Below are positions 47,494-60,062 of a stretch of DNA of 64,000 nucleotides, in pieces. Each line of letters begins with the position of its first letter. The stretch's first letter is position 1. The DNA lies in assembly GCF_001544975.2 (NCBI RefSeq), contig NZ_FCOG02000004.1, forward strand, positions 62,001-126,000. The letters run 5' to 3'. The notes beneath the pieces were generated by a model, which was given only the letters and a program-made list of their open reading frames with translations, made no database searches and was not told the DNA's origin. Source of the DNA: Caballeronia arationis (GTDB lineage: Bacteria > Pseudomonadota > Gammaproteobacteria > Burkholderiales > Burkholderiaceae). The position numbers and the translations under genes are program-made.

Positions 47494-47549
47494 CGGAACA
47501 GTTGCTGAATTGATCCCGTGACTGAGATTGACGACGAAGGAGAACGGTC

Positions 47550-48872
47550 GTGTTGAGATTCCTGAATTCGCTGTTTGGCAGGGTAATGATCGCGTTGATC
47601 ATAGGCATCGTGGTCGGGGCGCTGTTCCCGCACTTCGGACAGTCGCTGAAGCCGCTCGGCGACGGCTTTCTCAAGCTCATCAAGATGGTGATCGGGCCGA
47701 TCGTGTTCTGCGTCGTCGTGAGCGGCATGGCGAGCGCGGGCGATCTGAAGAAGGTCGGGCGCGTCGGCCTGAAGGCGGTCATCTACTTCGAAATCATGAC
47801 AACGCTCGCGCTCGTGATCGGCGCGGTTCTCGCGTGGGTGACCCGCCCGGGCGTCGGCATGAACATCGACCTGCATTCGCTCGATGCCGCCTCGCTCACC
47901 ACCTACACGGAACACGCGAAGAGCCTGAAGGACACCGCCGGCTTCCTGCTGAAGATCATCCCCGACACCGCGATGGACGCCTTCGCGAAGGGCGACATCC
48001 TGCAGGTGCTCGTGTTCTCCGTGCTGTTCGGCGCGGCGCTGTCGCTCCTCGGTAACAAGGCGCAGCGCGTGACCGGCCTGATCGACGAGCTGTCGCACGT
48101 GTTCTTCCGCATCATGGCGTTCATCATCAAGCTCGCGCCGCTCGGCGTGCTCGGCGCGATTGCGTTCACGACCGGTCAGTACGGCGTGGCGTCGCTCAAG
48201 CAACTGGGCCTGCTGGTCGTCGTGTTCTACGCAAGCTGCTTCCTGTTCGTGTTCGTCGTGCTCGGCGTCGTGATGCGTCTCGCCGGCTTCTCGATCTTCA
48301 AGCTCGTGCGCTATCTGCGCGAAGAACTGTCGATCGTGCTCGGCACCGCTTCGTCGGACGCCGTGCTGCCGCAGATCATGCGCAAGCTCGAATGGATGGG
48401 TGTGAAGGATTCGACCGTCGGCCTCGTGATCCCGACCGGCTATTCGTTCAACCTCGACGGCTTCTCGATCTATCTCACGCTCGCCGTCATCTTCATCGCG
48501 CAGGCCACCAACACGCCGCTCTCGCTGCACGACCTGATCGTCGTGGTGCTCGTGTCGCTCGTGACATCGAAGGGCGCGCACGGCATTCCCGGCTCGGCCA
48601 TCGTGATTCTCGCCGCGACGCTCTCCGCGATTCCCGCAATTCCGGTGCTCGGCCTCGTGCTGATTCTTCCGGTCGACTGGTTCGTCGGCATTGCGCGCGC
48701 TGTGACCAACCTGATCGGCAACTGCGTGGCGACGGTGGTCGTCGCCGTGTGGGAAAAGGACATCGACCGGGCGCGTGCGAAACGCGTGCTCGACCAGGAC
48801 GCCGACTTCCTGTTCGTGCCGGCACCCGCCAACACGAACGTACACACTCAAGAAACGGCGCACGCGCTGTAA
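47550..48872 (+). CDS. DctA-like dicarboxylate/cation symporter in the ureide locus
   Basis: A 440-residue DAACS-family secondary transporter with about eight helices and two re-entrant loops. It shows the substrate-site SSDAVLPQIMRKLE, the family motif PTGYSFNLDG and the conserved P-x-x-W-F-V-G-I-(x)-R near helix 8. These proteins import C4-dicarboxylates or acidic amino acids with cations. Its position directly ahead of allantoicase and ureidoglycolate lyase, under the same operator, suggests that it may import a ureide acid such as allantoate. The start is GTG at 47550 after AAGGAG. Confidence 0.88.
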   Translation: MLRFLNSLFGRVMIALIIGIVVGALFPHFGQSLKPLGDGFLKLIKMVIGPIVFCVVVSGMASAGDLKKVGRVGLKAVIYFEIMTTLALVIGAVLAWVTRPGVGMNIDLHSLDAASLTTYTEHAKSLKDTAGFLLKIIPDTAMDAFAKGDILQVLVFSVLFGAALSLLGNKAQRVTGLIDELSHVFFRIMAFIIKLAPLGVLGAIAFTTGQYGVASLKQLGLLVVVFYASCFLFVFVVLGVVMRLAGFSIFKLVRYLREELSIVLGTASSDAVLPQIMRKLEWMGVKDSTVGLVIPTGYSFNLDGFSIYLTLAVIFIAQATNTPLSLHDLIVVVLVSLVTSKGAHGIPGSAIVILAATLSAIPAIPVLGLVLILPVDWFVGIARAVTNLIGNCVATVVVAVWEKDIDRARAKRVLDQDADFLFVPAPANTNVHTQETAHAL

Positions 48873-48905
48873 CGCTCACAACCGACTTTCAAGGAACCGA
48901 CCATC

Positions 48906-49916
48906 ATGGCAACCCCGATCCTCGACGCCGACGCTCCCGCTTTCACGCGCCGCTACATGAATCTCGCAGATCCGCGGCTGGGCGCCGAAGCGCTCTTCGC
49001 GAGCGACGAATTCTTCGCGCCGAAGGAGCGCATGCTCGACCCGCAACCGGCGCAGTTCATCCCCGGCAAGTACGACGACCACGGCAAGTGGATGGACGGC
49101 TGGGAAACGCGCCGCAAGCGCACGACGGGCTACGACTTCTGCATCGTCAAGCTGGCGCGGCCGGGCACGATCCGCGGCATCGACATCGACACGAGCCATT
49201 TCACCGGCAACTTCCCGCCGGCCGCGTCGATCGAGGCGTGCTTCACCGACAGCACGAACCCGCAGGAAAACGGTGACTGGCGCGAGATCGTCCCGGCGAC
49301 GACGCTGCAGGGCAATCGCCATCACTACGTCGAGATCGCCGACACGCGCGCCTACACGCACCTGCGCGTGAACATCTATCCGGACGGCGGGATCGCGCGG
49401 CTGCGCGTCTACGGGCAGCCGAAGACGGACTTCTCGCGGGTCGCGCGCGGCACGCTGCTCGATCTGGCGGCGATCGAAAACGGCGCCTATCTGGTCGCGG
49501 CGAACAACCAGCATTTCGGGCCGGCTTCGCAGATGCTGATGCCGGGACGCGGCGTCAACATGGGCGATGGCTGGGAGACGCGTCGTCGCAGGGAGCCGGG
49601 CAACGACTGGGCGATCGTCGCGCTGGCGCATCCGGGCGTGATCCGCGCGATCGAAGTCGATACCGCGCACTTCAAAGGCAATTTCCCGGACCGCTGCTCG
49701 TTGCAGGCGGCGCGCGTCGAGGGCGGCACGGACGACTCGCTCGTCACGCAGGCGATGTTCTGGCCGGTGCTGCTGCCCGAGCAGAAGCTGTCGATGGACA
49801 ACGTGCATCGCTTCGAGAGCGAAGTCGCGGCTCTCGGGCCGGTGACGCACGTGCGTTTCAACATCTTCCCGGACGGCGGCGTGTCGCGGCTGCGCGTGTT
49901 CGGCGACATCGAGTAA
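48906..49916 (+). CDS. alc: Allantoicase
   Basis: Allantoicase hydrolyses allantoate to ureidoglycolate and urea. The 336-residue protein is made of two similar jelly-roll halves, visible as [20 protein letters not shown] and [20 protein letters not shown], each followed by HFTGNFPP or HFKGNFPD, the duplicated family motifs. It is followed five bases later by allA, its pathway partner. Confidence 0.95.
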   Translation: MATPILDADAPAFTRRYMNLADPRLGAEALFASDEFFAPKERMLDPQPAQFIPGKYDDHGKWMDGWETRRKRTTGYDFCIVKLARPGTIRGIDIDTSHFTGNFPPAASIEACFTDSTNPQENGDWREIVPATTLQGNRHHYVEIADTRAYTHLRVNIYPDGGIARLRVYGQPKTDFSRVARGTLLDLAAIENGAYLVAANNQHFGPASQMLMPGRGVNMGDGWETRRRREPGNDWAIVALAHPGVIRAIEVDTAHFKGNFPDRCSLQAARVEGGTDDSLVTQAMFWPVLLPEQKLSMDNVHRFESEVAALGPVTHVRFNIFPDGGVSRLRVFGDIE

Positions 49917-49921
49917 AGACC

Positions 49922-50437
49922 ATGAAAACGCTGACGCTGGAACCCCTGACGCGCGAGGCGTTCGCGCCTTTCGGCGACGTCATCGAACTGGAAGGCGCGC
50001 GCCATTTCCCGATCAATGGCGGTACGACCGAGCGCTTTCACGATCTCGCCAACGTCGATATCGGCGCCGACGAGGGCGGGCGGCCGCTCATCAGTGTGTT
50101 TCGCGGGCAGCCGCGACCGCAGCCGGTCGAGATTTCGATGTTGGAGCGCCATCCGCTCGGCAGCCAGGCGTTCCTGCCGTTGCGCGACGTGGCGTATCTG
50201 GTCGTCGTGGCGCCCGCGGGCGAATTCGATCCTGCACGGTTGCGCGCCTTCCACACCCAAGGCTGGCAGGGCGTGAACTACGCGCGCGGCGTCTGGCACC
50301 ATCCGTTGATCGTGCTGGATCGCGAAGGGGATTTCATCGTCGTCGACCGTGGCGGCAGTCAGCCGAATTGCGACGAAATCGATCTGGCCGAACGGCATGT
50401 GCTGATCCGCGCGGCGTCGAGCCGCCACGCCGCCTGA
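49922..50437 (+). CDS. allA: Ureidoglycolate lyase
   Basis: AllA splits ureidoglycolate into glyoxylate and urea. The 171-residue cupin-like protein has [14 protein letters not shown] at the start, the central [18 protein letters not shown]-type region, [11 protein letters not shown], and [21 protein letters not shown], where the family's His and Asp residues lie. It completes the allantoate-to-glyoxylate route begun by alc; no allantoinase is in the window. A terminator follows at once. Confidence 0.95.
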   Translation: MKTLTLEPLTREAFAPFGDVIELEGARHFPINGGTTERFHDLANVDIGADEGGRPLISVFRGQPRPQPVEISMLERHPLGSQAFLPLRDVAYLVVVAPAGEFDPARLRAFHTQGWQGVNYARGVWHHPLIVLDREGDFIVVDRGGSQPNCDEIDLAERHVLIRAASSRHAA

Positions 50438-50458
50438 AAAAACCGGAGCCGCAAAAGA

Positions 50459-50497
50459 AACCGCCGCCCTTCGGCAACGATGGGCGGCGGTTTTTTA
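50459..50497 (+). terminator. Rho-independent terminator after allA
   Basis: AACCGCCGCCC and GGGCGGCGGTT form an 11-pair stem with a 12-base loop, followed by T6. It also lies just beyond the stop of the convergent fur gene. Confidence 0.9.
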
Positions 50498-50510
50498 TAT
50501 CGGAAGCGCT

Positions 50511-50939
50511 TCAGTGCTTGCGATGCGGACAGTTTTCCTTCGTGCACGCGCCATAAAGCGCGAGTGCGTGTTCGTGCAGCTTGAAACCGCGGTCCTTCGC
50601 GATCGCCTGCTGGCGCGCTTCGATCTCGCCGTCGAAAAACTCCTCGACGCGTCCGCAGTCGATGCACACGAGGTGATCGTGATGCGACCCTTCGTTCAGT
50701 TCGAAGACGGCCTTGCCCGATTCGAAATTGCTGCGCGAAAGCAACCCGGCCTGCTCGAACTGCGTGAGCACGCGATAAACCGTCGCGAGCCCGATGTCGA
50801 GTTCTTCGTGGATCAGGTTGCGATACACGTCTTCGGCCGTCAGGTGGCGCACCGGACTATGCTGAAAAATTTCCAGAATCTTGAGGCGGGGCAGGGTCGC
50901 CTTGAGCCCGATATTTTTGAGATCGGCGGGATTGGTCAT
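50511..50939 (-). CDS. fur: Ferric uptake regulator
   Basis: Iron-responsive repressor of 142 residues. The winged helix [20 protein letters not shown] and [15 protein letters not shown] is followed by the dimerisation/metal domain: [18 protein letters not shown] (regulatory and structural metal sites with CxxC) and the C-terminal CTKENCPH second CxxxxC. Divergent from bamE, a fur/omlA pair conserved in many proteobacteria. No classical Fur box was recognised in 50940-51127. Confidence 0.96.
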   Translation of the reverse strand: MTNPADLKNIGLKATLPRLKILEIFQHSPVRHLTAEDVYRNLIHEELDIGLATVYRVLTQFEQAGLLSRSNFESGKAVFELNEGSHHDHLVCIDCGRVEEFFDGEIEARQQAIAKDRGFKLHEHALALYGACTKENCPHRKH

Positions 50940-51127
50940 GGCTAGGCATCCCTAGAGTACAATTCAAGGTTCTCATAGTAATGCGTTTTTACCGTTTCGG
51001 TCATCTTCGTGCGAAGTAGAACCGCGGTGGAAGCAGTCAGCGTGGTCTGAAAACGCCTCGCACGCAGGGTGAAATGAAAGGTGAAATGTTGCCAAAATCT
51101 TTATCGAATTGCCTGGAGAGCCGTCGT

Positions 51128-51952
51128 ATGCGGGGAACCTTGATCGCTGCCGTATTAGCCACAGCGCTGGCCGGATGTTCCACTTACGACAGCGTCACGC
51201 AGCGGATTGCACAGAGCATCACGCCGTATCGAATCACTGTCGTGCAGGGCAATTTCGTTTCGCAGGAAGCGGCGAGCCAGATGCAGGTCGGCATGTCGCG
51301 GGATCAGGTGAAGGCGCTGCTCGGCACGCCGCTGCTCACCGACATGTTCCACTCGGACCGCTGGGATTACGTCTTCTATTTCAAGCGCGGATCGACTTCA
51401 GTCGTGCAGCAGCGCGACTTCGTCGTCAACTTCGCGAGCGATCGCGTCGTGAGCTGGGCGGGCGGCGAGAACCTGCCGTCGAACCTCGAACTGCTCGCCG
51501 AAATCGACGGCGACAAGGGCGTCAAGGTCGCGAAGCTGTCCGCACCCGCGACGGCAACGGCTTCCGCCGCGTCGGGCACGACGGCTGCCGTCACGGCGCC
51601 GCCGCCCGACCAGCCGTCGATCCAGCCGGATGCGTCGGCAGCTTTCGCGGGCGACGCGAACCAGCAGGCCGCGCAGGCCGCCAACCGCGCGACGAGCCAG
51701 GTGCAGACGCCGACCGGCCGCACGCAGTCGTCGGCGCGGGCGAGCCTGCCGCAGACAGCGGGCGGCGCGCCGGGCGCGGCGGCCACCACGGCCGGCAATT
51801 CGCAGATCCAGTTGAAGCGCCAGCCGCAGCCGATCAATATTCCGGACAGCAGCGCGGTCGGTCCGCAAGGTTCGTCGCCGGCGCCTGCGTCCGCGAATGC
51901 CGCCGGACAGACGCAGTTCTATGTGCCGCAGCAGGGCGCGCCGAGCAACTGA
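51128..51952 (+). CDS. bamE: Outer-membrane assembly lipoprotein BamE with long C-terminal tail
   Basis: BamE is a lipoprotein subunit of the BAM complex that inserts beta-barrel proteins. The signal sequence ends at the lipobox LAGC. The SmpA/OmlA domain covers roughly residues 30-115: PYRITVVQGNFVSQEAASQM, GMSRDQVKALLGTPLLTD and DRWDYVFYFKRG. About 150 Ala/Gln/Pro/Ser-rich residues follow, which E. coli BamE (113 residues) lacks. The start at 51128 has GGAG upstream; an ATG at 51086 would give an overlong signal sequence. Confidence 0.9.
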   Translation: MRGTLIAAVLATALAGCSTYDSVTQRIAQSITPYRITVVQGNFVSQEAASQMQVGMSRDQVKALLGTPLLTDMFHSDRWDYVFYFKRGSTSVVQQRDFVVNFASDRVVSWAGGENLPSNLELLAEIDGDKGVKVAKLSAPATATASAASGTTAAVTAPPPDQPSIQPDASAAFAGDANQQAAQAANRATSQVQTPTGRTQSSARASLPQTAGGAPGAAATTAGNSQIQLKRQPQPINIPDSSAVGPQGSSPAPASANAAGQTQFYVPQQGAPSN

Positions 51953-52125
51953 TGCAGGTCGCAGGGCAAGTCATAAAGCGCTTCAATTAGCAGGTCATTC
52001 GGGAACGGCGGGCGTGGTCCCGCTGTCTCTCGTCTGGAACCGGCGCGCGACATACCAGACCGGTTTTGTCGCACGTTTCAGCCGGGTCCGGACGCACGTC
52101 TCAACCCAGTCACAGCAGACACGCC

Positions 52126-52923
52126 ATGAAAATCGCCATCGCCGGCGCATCGGGCCGCATGGGCCGGATGCTGATCGAAACCGTTCTCAACGATGCCGAC
52201 GCCCGGCTGGCCGGCGCCCTCGACCGTCCCGGCGCGCCGCAGCTCGGCCAGGACGCGGGTGCGTTCCTCGGCAAGACGACGGGCGTCGTGCTCACCGACG
52301 ACATCGAGCGCGTTTTCGCGGACGCCGATTTCCTGATCGACTTCACGCGCCCCGAAGGTACGATGCCGCATCTGGAAGCGGCGCTTCGGCACAACGTCAA
52401 GATGATCGTCGGCACGACCGGATTCGACGACGCGCAGAAGGCGCAGTTGCGCGCGGCGGGCGAGGAGATCGGCATTGTGCTTGCGCCGAACATGAGCGTC
52501 GGCGTGAACGTGACGATGAAGCTGCTCGAATTCGCCGCGAAGCAGTTCGCCGAAGGTTACGACATCGAGATCATCGAAGCGCATCACCGTCACAAGGTCG
52601 ATGCGCCGTCCGGCACGGCGCTCGCGATGGGCGAAGTGATCGCGGGCGCGCTCGGGCGCGACCTGAAGGACTGCGCCGTCTACGGCCGCGAAGGCGTGAC
52701 GGGCGAACGCGATCCGTCGACCATCGGTTTTTCCGCGATCCGTGGCGGCGACATCGTCGGCGACCATACGGTGCTCTTCGCGGGCATCGGCGAGCGCATC
52801 GAGATCACGCACAAATCGGCGAGCCGTCTTTCGTATGCGCAGGGCGCGCTGCGCGCCGCGCGCTTCCTCGCCGGCCGCGACGCCGGTTTCTTCGACATGC
52901 AGGACGTGCTCGGCCTGCGCTGA
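52126..52923 (+). CDS. dapB: 4-hydroxy-tetrahydrodipicolinate reductase
   Basis: DapB reduces HTPA to tetrahydrodipicolinate for DAP and lysine synthesis. The 265-residue protein starts with the NAD(P) motif [11 protein letters not shown]. The active-site loop [16 protein letters not shown] contains the His pair and Lys of the family. The start at 52126 gives the natural N-terminus MKIAIAG. The gap to exbB is 17 bases. Confidence 0.97.
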   Translation: MKIAIAGASGRMGRMLIETVLNDADARLAGALDRPGAPQLGQDAGAFLGKTTGVVLTDDIERVFADADFLIDFTRPEGTMPHLEAALRHNVKMIVGTTGFDDAQKAQLRAAGEEIGIVLAPNMSVGVNVTMKLLEFAAKQFAEGYDIEIIEAHHRHKVDAPSGTALAMGEVIAGALGRDLKDCAVYGREGVTGERDPSTIGFSAIRGGDIVGDHTVLFAGIGERIEITHKSASRLSYAQGALRAARFLAGRDAGFFDMQDVLGLR

Positions 52924-52940
52924 GCCCTCTCTAGCTGACA

Positions 52941-53618
52941 ATGGCGGACACGGGCGTTATCCACTATCTGCAAAGCGGCGACGGCATCACGCGCGGCGTC
53001 GCGCTCGTGCTGCTCGCGATGTCGGTGGCGAGCTGGTGCTTTCTGATCGTCAAGGCGTGGGTGCTCACGCGCGCCAAGCGCCAGGGCCCGCATGCGCTCA
53101 AACGGTTCTGGCAGGCGGCAACGCTTGCAGACGGCATCGACGCATTGCGCGCCACCGACCGCGAGCGCGTCTATCTGCCGCTCGCGGAAGCGGCGTGGCA
53201 TGCGTCGGAGGCTGAAGTGCCAGGCGCGCTGCTCGCGCGCGTCGAGCGCAGCGAGCGCGTGTTGCGGGCGCTGCGTCAGGCACTACTCAGCTCGCAGCGG
53301 CGGCTCGAATTCGGGCAGGTGCTGCTCGCGTCGGTTGGAAGTACGGCGCCGTTCGTCGGACTGCTCGGCACGGTGTGGGGCATCTATCACGCGCTCGGCA
53401 GCATCGCGGCGAGCGGGCAGGCGATGATCGAAAACGTCGCCGGACCAGTCGGCGAAGCGCTCATCATGACGGCATTCGGCCTCGTGGTCGCGATTCCGGC
53501 GGTGCTCGCGTACAACGTGCTCGGGCGGTACGTGCGACAGGTCTCCGAAGAACTCGACGGCTTCGCGCACGATCTGCACGCCTATCTCTGCGGCGGCGTC
53601 TGCGTCGACAAGGAGTAA
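52941..53618 (+). CDS. exbB: ExbB/TolQ-family proton channel protein
   Basis: A 225-residue inner-membrane protein of the MotA/TolQ/ExbB family, with helices near 20-40, 135-155 and 175-195. STAPFVGLLGTVWGIYHAL and GEALIMTAFGLVVAIPAVLAY are the conserved transmembrane segments that form the proton path with ExbD. It is paired with exbD five bases later. No tonB or tolA is adjacent, so the energised partner must be elsewhere; ExbB rather than TolQ is favoured by the absence of tol genes. Confidence 0.9.
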   Translation: MADTGVIHYLQSGDGITRGVALVLLAMSVASWCFLIVKAWVLTRAKRQGPHALKRFWQAATLADGIDALRATDRERVYLPLAEAAWHASEAEVPGALLARVERSERVLRALRQALLSSQRRLEFGQVLLASVGSTAPFVGLLGTVWGIYHALGSIAASGQAMIENVAGPVGEALIMTAFGLVVAIPAVLAYNVLGRYVRQVSEELDGFAHDLHAYLCGGVCVDKE

Positions 53619-53623
53619 CGGCG

Positions 53624-54052
53624 ATGGCATTCGGCGGACTCGAAAAAAAGCCGAACGGCTCGCCGATGGCCGAAATCAACATGACGCCGCTCATTGACGT
53701 CATGCTCGTTCTGCTCGTGATCTTCATCATCACGGCGCCGCTTTTCACGCACGCGATCCGGCTCGAACTGCCGAAGGTGTCGTCGCAGGCGGTGCGCGAG
53801 GCGCCGGACACGATCACGCTTTCCATCGACGACGCCGGCAAGCTGTACTGGAACGACCAGCCGTTGACGCTCGACGAGATGTGCACTCGCTTCGCGACCG
53901 AAGGCAAGCGCGCGGCGCCGCCGGAGATCCATCTGCGGGCGTCGGCGGCGACACGCTACGACGTCATCGCGCAGGTGATGGGCGCTGCGCAGCAGGCGGG
54001 GCTCGACAAGATCGGCTTCGTCACGCAGCCGAAAGGCGCGCCGGCTCGCTAG
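53624..54052 (+). CDS. exbD: ExbD/TolR-family protein
   Basis: A 142-residue partner of ExbB with one N-terminal membrane helix. Asp25 in MTPLIDVMLVLLVIFII is the proton-carrying residue. The periplasmic domain includes IHLRASAATRYDVIAQVMGA, typical of ExbD. The start at 53624 is preceded by AAGGAG, which also spans the exbB stop. Confidence 0.92.
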   Translation: MAFGGLEKKPNGSPMAEINMTPLIDVMLVLLVIFIITAPLFTHAIRLELPKVSSQAVREAPDTITLSIDDAGKLYWNDQPLTLDEMCTRFATEGKRAAPPEIHLRASAATRYDVIAQVMGAAQQAGLDKIGFVTQPKGAPAR

Positions 54053-54165
54053 GAGAAGCGCGGCCGCTTCGGCAGCCCGCGAAAGCCCGCCAAACCGCGC
54101 CGGGCGAGCCGCCAGCCCCGCCGCCAAGGCCGCGCCGCCGAACGGTATAATCGCCCTTTGCCTGA

Positions 54166-56874
<2,709 letters not shown>

Positions 56875-56889
56875 GCCGCAACGAAAAAC

Positions 56890-57519
56890 ATGGGAGTGTA
56901 TGTGAGCCGGAAAGTCGTCGAAGGGAAGGCGTGCGATCAGTCGTCCGAGACACACGCGCAGTCCGGTGTCAGCAGGCGTTCGTTCCTGTCGCTCCTGGGC
57001 GGCGCGCTCGCGTTGTCCGCGTGCGGCTTCCAGTTGCGCGGGCAGCAGGACTACGTGTTCAAGCGGCTCGCGATCAACGGCGGCGCGCCGCAGATGGTCG
57101 CGCGCCTCGAACGCGTCGTGCAGGGCGGCAGCGACACGGTGATCGTGAGGCCGTCGGAAAAGCCTGAGGCGATCCTGGCGCTCGGCGAGGGCCGTGGGCA
57201 GCGCACGCTGAGCCTGAATTCGCAGGGCGTCGTGCAGGAATACGAGCTGATATATTCGCTCAACTATTCGCTCACCGGCGCGGACGGCACCGTGCTGATT
57301 CCGCCGAGCGTGATCGCGCTCAACCGGGCGATGACCTACAGCACCCAATACGCGCTCGCGAAGCAGCAGGAAGCGGATCTGCTCTATCGCGACATGCAGA
57401 ACGATGCGGTCGACCAGCTGACGCGCCGGCTCGCCGTCGTGCGTTCGCTGCATCCTGCGCCGAGCGAGCAGACGCCGGGCATTGCGCCGCGTGCGCCGCT
57501 GCCGACGCCGCCGCTCTGA
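56890..57519 (+). CDS. lptE: LPS-assembly lipoprotein LptE
   Basis: LptE plugs and stabilises the LptD translocon that places LPS in the outer membrane. The protein has 209 residues. About 27 residues precede the signal sequence SRRSFLSLLGGALALSACG, which ends in a lipobox (Cys near 45) and has a twin-arginine-like SRRSFL. GFQLRGQQDYVFKRLAI and YELIYSLNYSLTGADG belong to the family fold. A later GTG at 56902 is an alternative start. The position between leuS and holA is the usual one. Confidence 0.92.
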   Translation: MGVYVSRKVVEGKACDQSSETHAQSGVSRRSFLSLLGGALALSACGFQLRGQQDYVFKRLAINGGAPQMVARLERVVQGGSDTVIVRPSEKPEAILALGEGRGQRTLSLNSQGVVQEYELIYSLNYSLTGADGTVLIPPSVIALNRAMTYSTQYALAKQQEADLLYRDMQNDAVDQLTRRLAVVRSLHPAPSEQTPGIAPRAPLPTPPL

Positions 57520-57535
57520 GCAAAGCGCACTCCGC

Positions 57536-58621
57536 ATGCAAATCAAACTCGACGCGCTCGACGCGCATCTCGCCAAAGGCCTCAAAGGCCTGTACGTCGT
57601 CTATGGCGACGAGCACCTGCTCGCGCAGGAAGCGTGCGACCGCATCCGTGCGGCGGCGCGCTCGGGCGGGTTCACCGATCGCTCGGTGTTCACGGTCGAG
57701 CGCTATTTCGACTGGAGCAGCTTGCTGGGCGCCAGCCAGTCGATGTCGCTCTTTGGCGACCGTCAGCTGGTCGAGTTGCGCATTCCCACCGGCAAACCCG
57801 GCAAGGAAGGCGCGGAAGCGCTCAAGACCATCGCCTCTGCCGACAATCCGGACGTCCTCACGCTGATCACGCTGCCGCGTCTCGACTCGGCGACGCAGAA
57901 AGCCGCGTGGTTCACCGCGATCACCGGCACGGGCGTCGCGCTGAAGATCGATCCGGTCGAGCGAGCCCAGTTGCCGATGTGGGTCAACCAGCGTCTTTCG
58001 CAACAGGGCCAGCGCGTCGCGCCCGGTGAGGAAGGGCGGCGCGCGCTGACGTTCATCGCGGAGCGGGTCGAGGGCAACCTGCTCGCCGCGCACCAGGAAA
58101 TCCAGAAGCTCGGGCTGCTTTATCCCGAGGGCGTGCTCACGTTCGAACAGATCCACGACGCCGTGCTCAACGTCGCGCGCTACGACGTCTTCAAGCTCAA
58201 CGAGGCAATGCTGACGGGCGACGTCGGCCGTCTCGCGCGCATGCTCGACGGCCTCAAGGGTGAGGGCGAGGCGGCGGTGCTGGTGCTGTGGGCGCTCGTC
58301 GAGGAAGTGCGCACGCTCTTGCGCATCAAGCGCGGCGTCGCGGCGGGCAAGCCGCTCGCTACGCTCCTGCGCGAAAACCGCGTTTGGGGTCCGCGCGAAC
58401 GGCTGATCGGACCGGCGCTTTCCCGTGTGACCGAAGGCGCGCTGGAAAAGGCGCTCGCGCTCGCGGCGAAGCTCGACCGGCAGGTGAAAGGCCTTTCCGG
58501 CAGCACCGGAAAGCGCGGCAGCGAGCCGCCGCCGAATCCGTGGGACGGCATGTTCGAACTCGCGATGACAGTCGCGCATTCGGGCAACCCGGCGCCGGCG
58601 CCAGGCCGACCTCGTCGCTGA
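57536..58621 (+). CDS. holA: DNA polymerase III delta subunit
   Basis: HolA is the clamp-loader subunit that opens the beta clamp. The 361-residue protein has the three-domain AAA-like layout without a usable P-loop: [18 protein letters not shown] at the start, [19 protein letters not shown], and the helical segment [16 protein letters not shown]. It ends in a Pro/Arg-rich tail. It follows lptE by 16 bases, the conserved leuS-lptE-holA order. Confidence 0.94.
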   Translation: MQIKLDALDAHLAKGLKGLYVVYGDEHLLAQEACDRIRAAARSGGFTDRSVFTVERYFDWSSLLGASQSMSLFGDRQLVELRIPTGKPGKEGAEALKTIASADNPDVLTLITLPRLDSATQKAAWFTAITGTGVALKIDPVERAQLPMWVNQRLSQQGQRVAPGEEGRRALTFIAERVEGNLLAAHQEIQKLGLLYPEGVLTFEQIHDAVLNVARYDVFKLNEAMLTGDVGRLARMLDGLKGEGEAAVLVLWALVEEVRTLLRIKRGVAAGKPLATLLRENRVWGPRERLIGPALSRVTEGALEKALALAAKLDRQVKGLSGSTGKRGSEPPPNPWDGMFELAMTVAHSGNPAPAPGRPRR

Positions 58622-58775
58622 AACGCGCACCGGCTTAGAATCAGGTTATTGGGCGTCCCGTTTTCTGCGGACGCATTCGGTCCCGCCGCATCGGCACGCC
58701 GCCCAGGCGCGCTCGCGTGCAGAGCGCCTCGCAGGCCGGCGGCAAGGATCAGCAAGAAGCAGCAAGAGACCCACG

Positions 58776-60047
58776 ATGAACATCGACGAATACATGACCG
58801 ATCTCGGCCGCCGCGCGCGTGCCGCGTCCCGCGCGATGGCGCGTGCCACGACGTCCGCGCGCAACGCGGCGCTCGAAGCGGTGGCGAAGGCGATCGAGCG
58901 CGAACGCGCCGCGCTGAAAGAGGCGAACGCCCGCGATCTCGCCCGCGCGCGCGACAAGGGCCACGACGCCGCTTTCATCGACCGCCTGACGCTCTCCGAC
59001 CGTGCGCTGAACACGATGGTCGAGGGCCTGCGCCAAGTGGCGTCGCTGGCCGATCCGATCGGCGAGATCAGCGGCCTCAAATTCCGCCCGACCGGCATTC
59101 AGGTGGGCCAGATGCGCGTGCCGCTCGGCGTGATCGGCATCATCTACGAGTCGCGGCCGAACGTGACCATCGACGCCGCCGCGCTGTGCCTGAAATCCGG
59201 GAACGCTGCGATCCTGCGCGGCGGCTCCGAGGCGCTCGAATGCAACACCGCGCTCGCGAAGCTGATCGGCGAAGGGTTGGAGGCCGCCGGCCTGCCGCAG
59301 GACGCCGTGCAGGTCGTCGAAACGGCGGATCGCGCGGCGGTCGGCAAGCTCATCACGATGACGGATTACGTCGACGTGATCGTGCCGCGCGGTGGCAAAA
59401 GCCTGATCGCGCGGCTGATGGAAGAATCGCGCGTGCCGATGATCAAGCATCTCGACGGCATCTGCCACGTCTATGTCGACGACCGCGCCGATCTGGTGAA
59501 AACGCTCGCGGTCTGCGAAAACGCGAAGACGCATCGCTACGGCACCTGCAACACGATGGAAACGCTGCTGGTCGCGCGCGGCATCGCGAACGAGGCGTTG
59601 CCGGCGCTCGCGCGCATGTTCCAGGCGAAGGAAGTCGAACTGCGCGTCGATCCGGGCGCGCGCGCCGTGCTGGAAGCGGCGCAGATCGGCGGTCTCGTCG
59701 ATGCGAAAGAGGAAGACTGGCGCACCGAATATCTCGCGCCGGTGCTGGCGGTCAAGGTCGTCGCGACGCTCGACGAAGCCATCGATCACATCAACGAACA
59801 CGGCTCGCATCACACCGACGCGATTCTCACCGAAGACCACGACCGCGCGATGCGCTTCCTGCGCGAAGTGGATTCGGCGAGCGTGATGGTGAACGCATCG
59901 ACCCGTTTCGCCGACGGTTTCGAGTTCGGTCTGGGCGCCGAAATCGGCATCTCGAACGACAAGCTCCACGCGCGCGGACCGGTGGGCCTCGAAGGACTGA
60001 CATCGCTCAAGTACGTGGTGCTCGGCCACGGCGAAGTGCGCCAATAA
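58776..60047 (+). CDS. proA: Gamma-glutamyl phosphate reductase
   Basis: ProA makes glutamate-5-semialdehyde, the second step of proline synthesis. The 423-residue protein is of the aldehyde dehydrogenase fold, with [30 protein letters not shown] and the catalytic Cys in [32 protein letters not shown] and [18 protein letters not shown] are C-terminal family motifs. proB is not adjacent. The hemJ-like gene follows after 15 bases. Confidence 0.96.
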   Translation: MNIDEYMTDLGRRARAASRAMARATTSARNAALEAVAKAIERERAALKEANARDLARARDKGHDAAFIDRLTLSDRALNTMVEGLRQVASLADPIGEISGLKFRPTGIQVGQMRVPLGVIGIIYESRPNVTIDAAALCLKSGNAAILRGGSEALECNTALAKLIGEGLEAAGLPQDAVQVVETADRAAVGKLITMTDYVDVIVPRGGKSLIARLMEESRVPMIKHLDGICHVYVDDRADLVKTLAVCENAKTHRYGTCNTMETLLVARGIANEALPALARMFQAKEVELRVDPGARAVLEAAQIGGLVDAKEEDWRTEYLAPVLAVKVVATLDEAIDHINEHGSHHTDAILTEDHDRAMRFLREVDSASVMVNASTRFADGFEFGLGAEIGISNDKLHARGPVGLEGLTSLKYVVLGHGEVRQ

Positions 60048-60062
60048 GAAGGCCACGTATCG

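Noticed and set aside
50940-51127. Fur box in the fur/bamE divergent region
   Set aside because: No sequence close to GATAATGATAATCATTATC was seen. A CTAGG/CCTAG pair at 50942-50955 is too short to claim.
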